DNA of 64,000 bases from Firmicutes bacterium UBA6806 (GTDB taxonomy: Bacteria > Bacillota > Clostridia > Peptostreptococcales > Acidaminobacteraceae). A program made the translations under genes and the position numbers. This document shows positions 62,174 through 64,000 of this stretch, one piece after another. The DNA is taken from NCBI GenBank assembly GCA_002452745.1, contig DKFC01000014.1, forward strand, positions 1-64,000, in the 5' to 3' direction. Position 1 is the stretch's first letter; every line of letters begins with the position of its first letter. Below the pieces are notes generated by a model that was given only the letters and a program-made list of their open reading frames with translations, did not search any database and was not told the origin of the DNA.

Positions 62174-63289
62174 TTATTCAGTAATCCTTTTAGGTATGAT
62201 TATATCGGTTATTCTAATGCCGTAATTTTCATCAACAACAACAACTTCACCTTTTGCAATCTTCTTGCCATTTGCAAGCACATCCAAAGGCTCCCCTACT
62301 AGTCTGTCGAGTTCAATAACCGTTCCCACTCCAAAGTCTAAAATCTCATTGATTTTTTTACCAGTTCTTCCAAGCTCAACAGTAATTTCGAGCGGAACAT
62401 CCCTGATAAGTTCTATATCATTATTATAATACATTTGAGCAGAATTTCCATCAAAATTTTCAAACTGCAACGGAACCGCATTGACTTTTTGGTTTGAAAC
62501 GTTTGATTTTCGGTCATCTTCTTCATAATAGTACTGAGGCTTAGGTGCTTCTTGTTTTGGAGAAACTCTTTCTTCTTCCATAGCAGGCGCTTTTGGTGCT
62601 GGCGCAGGTTCAGGCTCTGGAGTCCCCTTAATAATAGTCGCAACCATTTGTTTTGCAACATCCACAGGTAATACCTGCATAATTTCAGAGTCAATTAAAT
62701 CACCGACTGTCATCCTAAAAGCAATCTTTACCACTCTATCGGCTTTTGATACCCCAAATTGAGTGTAATCTAACTCTGAAATCTTATCATGGTATGCTTC
62801 TGGTGGTGATATGTCGATTTTTTTGCCAAGCATTTCTGAAAGCGATGTCGATGACGACCCAATCATTTGATTCATGGCCTCACTAATAGCACTTAAATGT
62901 AAGTCATTGAGCTCACTGGAAATGTTAGTGCCATCGCCACCCATCATAAGGTCAGTTATAATTTTAACATCTTTTTCATGTAAAATCAAAAAGTTTACGC
63001 CTTCTATACCAACTTTATAAGTAATGTTAATTAAAACCGATGGACTTTGAAATTCCTCAGCAAGGACTTCCATTGTTGTTTCAGATACCCTTGGTGTCGT
63101 AATGGTTACTTTTTTATTAAGGAGAGTGAAAAGCGTCGTTGCCGCCGTTCCCATGCTAATATTCCCAATTTCGCCAATTGCGTCAGCCTCTTCATCTGTC
63201 AGCTGTGTTTCAATAGAATCGGTTGCAGGCGTACTAGCACCACCACCCAACAATGCATCTATTTCCTCTTGCGAAAGCATATCAGTCAT
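62174..63289 (-). CDS. fliY: Flagellar motor switch phosphatase FliY
   Basis: Switch-complex protein of 371 residues combining a CheC-like CheY-P phosphatase and a FliN-like C-terminal domain. The N-terminal CheY-binding peptide is MLSQEEIDALLGGG; CheC-type active-site blocks EIGNISMGTAATTL and SEAMNQMIGSSSTSLSEML follow; a Pro/Glu/Ala-rich linker leads to the SpoA domain (DVPLEITVELGRTGKKI). ATG 63289 lies nine bases after AGGGG; ATG 63298 is too close. It overlaps fliM by 8 bases. Confidence 0.96.
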   Translation of the reverse strand: MTDMLSQEEIDALLGGGASTPATDSIETQLTDEEADAIGEIGNISMGTAATTLFTLLNKKVTITTPRVSETTMEVLAEEFQSPSVLINITYKVGIEGVNFLILHEKDVKIITDLMMGGDGTNISSELNDLHLSAISEAMNQMIGSSSTSLSEMLGKKIDISPPEAYHDKISELDYTQFGVSKADRVVKIAFRMTVGDLIDSEIMQVLPVDVAKQMVATIIKGTPEPEPAPAPKAPAMEEERVSPKQEAPKPQYYYEEDDRKSNVSNQKVNAVPLQFENFDGNSAQMYYNNDIELIRDVPLEITVELGRTGKKINEILDFGVGTVIELDRLVGEPLDVLANGKKIAKGEVVVVDENYGIRITDIIIPKRITE

Positions 63290-64000
63290 TTGATTCATCC
63301 CCTTCCGTTATAACGTCTGTTATCATAACAGCAACATTTTTCTTCTTAATCCCTGGTTTTCCTTTGAACTTGATTTTATCTTCAACATATATTTCAAGCG
63401 AGTCATCCACTTTCTTGTTAAGTAAGATAATATCACCACGCTGTAAATTCAAAAGTTCAGCAACCGATATGCTCGAACCGCCCACCACAGTGGTTAGTTT
63501 TAACTTAGATCGACTGATTCCAGTCTCCAAAGCATTTCTCTCTTCATCGGTTACTTCTTTCTTATTGCTAGTGGCAAACCAGAGCCTCGAGCTCAAGCTC
63601 GGTAAAATCGGTTCAATGACATAATGAGGAATACAGATGTTAACCATTCCCTCAGAATCGCCAATGTTTATATTGAAAGTGACAAGTGCTATGGATTCGG
63701 CTGGTGAGACAATCTGAGCAAACTGAGAGTTCGTTTCTATGTTCTCAAGTTTAGGCCTCAACTCCACAATATTTCCCCACGGCTCTTTTAGCAAATTGAT
63801 AAACTTAATCAATATGTTTCTTAGTAAGGTCATCTCTATTTCAGTTAAAGAGCGGTTCTCTTTGCTAGTTCCAGCTGATTTTCCGGTTCCGCCTAGAACC
63901 CTTTCAATCATGGCATAGGCTATATCAGAGGATACATCTATTATAATTTGTCCGCTAAATGGCGCAAAATCTATAATTCCCAAAATAGCAGGATTTGATA
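63282..64000 (-). CDS. fliM: Flagellar motor switch protein FliM (partial, 5' end outside window)
   Basis: C-terminal 238 residues or so of FliM; the frame stays open to the window edge and no start is present, so about 90 N-terminal residues are missing. The middle CheC-like domain (SGQIIIDVSSDIAYAMIERVLGG, LTEIEMTLLRNI, SPAESIALVTFNI) and the C-terminal SpoA domain (VVGGSSISVAELLNLQRGDII) are complete. The first TTG at 63983 is only a window artefact. Confidence 0.95.
   Translation of the reverse strand, partial: SNPAILGIIDFAPFSGQIIIDVSSDIAYAMIERVLGGTGKSAGTSKENRSLTEIEMTLLRNILIKFINLLKEPWGNIVELRPKLENIETNSQFAQIVSPAESIALVTFNINIGDSEGMVNICIPHYVIEPILPSLSSRLWFATSNKKEVTDEERNALETGISRSKLKLTTVVGGSSISVAELLNLQRGDIILLNKKVDDSLEIYVEDKIKFKGKPGIKKKNVAVMITDVITEGDESND

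Noticed and set aside
63981..63983. TTG as start of fliM.
   Set aside because: The frame is open to the window edge and FliM normally has about 90 more N-terminal residues; the gene is simply cut.
1..64000. Search for CRISPR arrays, insertion sequences, prophage genes, tRNAs and rRNAs.
   Set aside because: No regularly spaced repeats, transposase, integrase or structural phage genes were seen, and no tRNA-like sequence was recognised by eye.

Overview
The window is an AT-rich stretch of a Gram-positive, motile, low-GC bacterium, almost certainly a member of the class Clostridia. The evidence is the gene content (PolC-type replicase, RNase Y, SpoVS, SigD, a CheC/CheD/FliY chemotaxis and motor set), Gram-positive Shine-Dalgarno sites with frequent TTG and GTG starts, and a gene order that follows the recA to pnp, infB to rpsB and fla/che clusters of Bacillus and Clostridium. 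Every gene I can support lies on the minus strand, so transcription runs from high to low coordinates. No prophage, insertion sequence, CRISPR array, tRNA or rRNA was seen. I cannot name the genus from the sequence alone.

Layout from low to high coordinates: (1) 1-1370, a queuosine-precursor salvage unit (radical SAM enzyme, QueL-like, then QueT transporter) behind a preQ1-I riboswitch with its own promoter. (2) 1376-5508, a two-component pair: a membrane sensor kinase (dCache, HAMP, PAS, HisKA, ATPase) and an REC-DUF3369-HD-GYP response regulator expected to degrade cyclic di-GMP. (3) 5534-7861, purB and two tandem spoVS copies. (4) 8053-15449, rny, a cobalamin-riboswitch-controlled cbiK, recA with a LexA box, cinA, pgsA and rimO. 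(5) 15476-27569, ftsK, dapG, dut, an M16 peptidase, pnp, rpsO, ribF, truB, nrnA and rbfA. (6) 27716-32995, infB, ylxQ, rnpM, nusA and rimP. (7) 33204-45503, polC, ispG, rseP, dxr, cdsA, uppS, frr, pyrH, tsf and rpsB. (8) 45663-64000, the fla/che supercluster, from a SwrB-like protein through FapA, sigD, cheDCWAB, a PilZ protein, flhG, flhF, flhA, flhB, fliR, fliQ, fliP, fliO, cheY and fliY to a fliM cut by the window edge.

The genes serve core information processing (translation initiation, ribosome maturation, RNA decay, replication, SOS repair), isoprenoid and phospholipid precursor synthesis, and flagellar export, motor switching and chemotaxis. Cyclic di-GMP links two parts of the window: the HD-GYP regulator would lower the messenger and the PilZ protein in the fla/che cluster would sense it. 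Three riboregulators or leader elements are well supported (preQ1-I, cobalamin, a long hairpin in the pnp leader), and many intrinsic terminators and sigma-A-type promoters divide the clusters into units.

The most unusual observations are: an IF2 with an inserted disordered Asn/Arg/Asp/Ser-rich region of about 260 residues built partly from tandem repeats; a pair of similar intergenic elements of unknown function upstream of spoVS and of the M16 peptidase gene; a compact preQ1-I riboswitch whose pseudoknot overlaps the ribosome binding site of a radical SAM gene with a CX4CX2C cluster motif; and an acidic tail after the gamma domain of FtsK. I found no clearly new multi-gene system; this is mostly a conserved core region.
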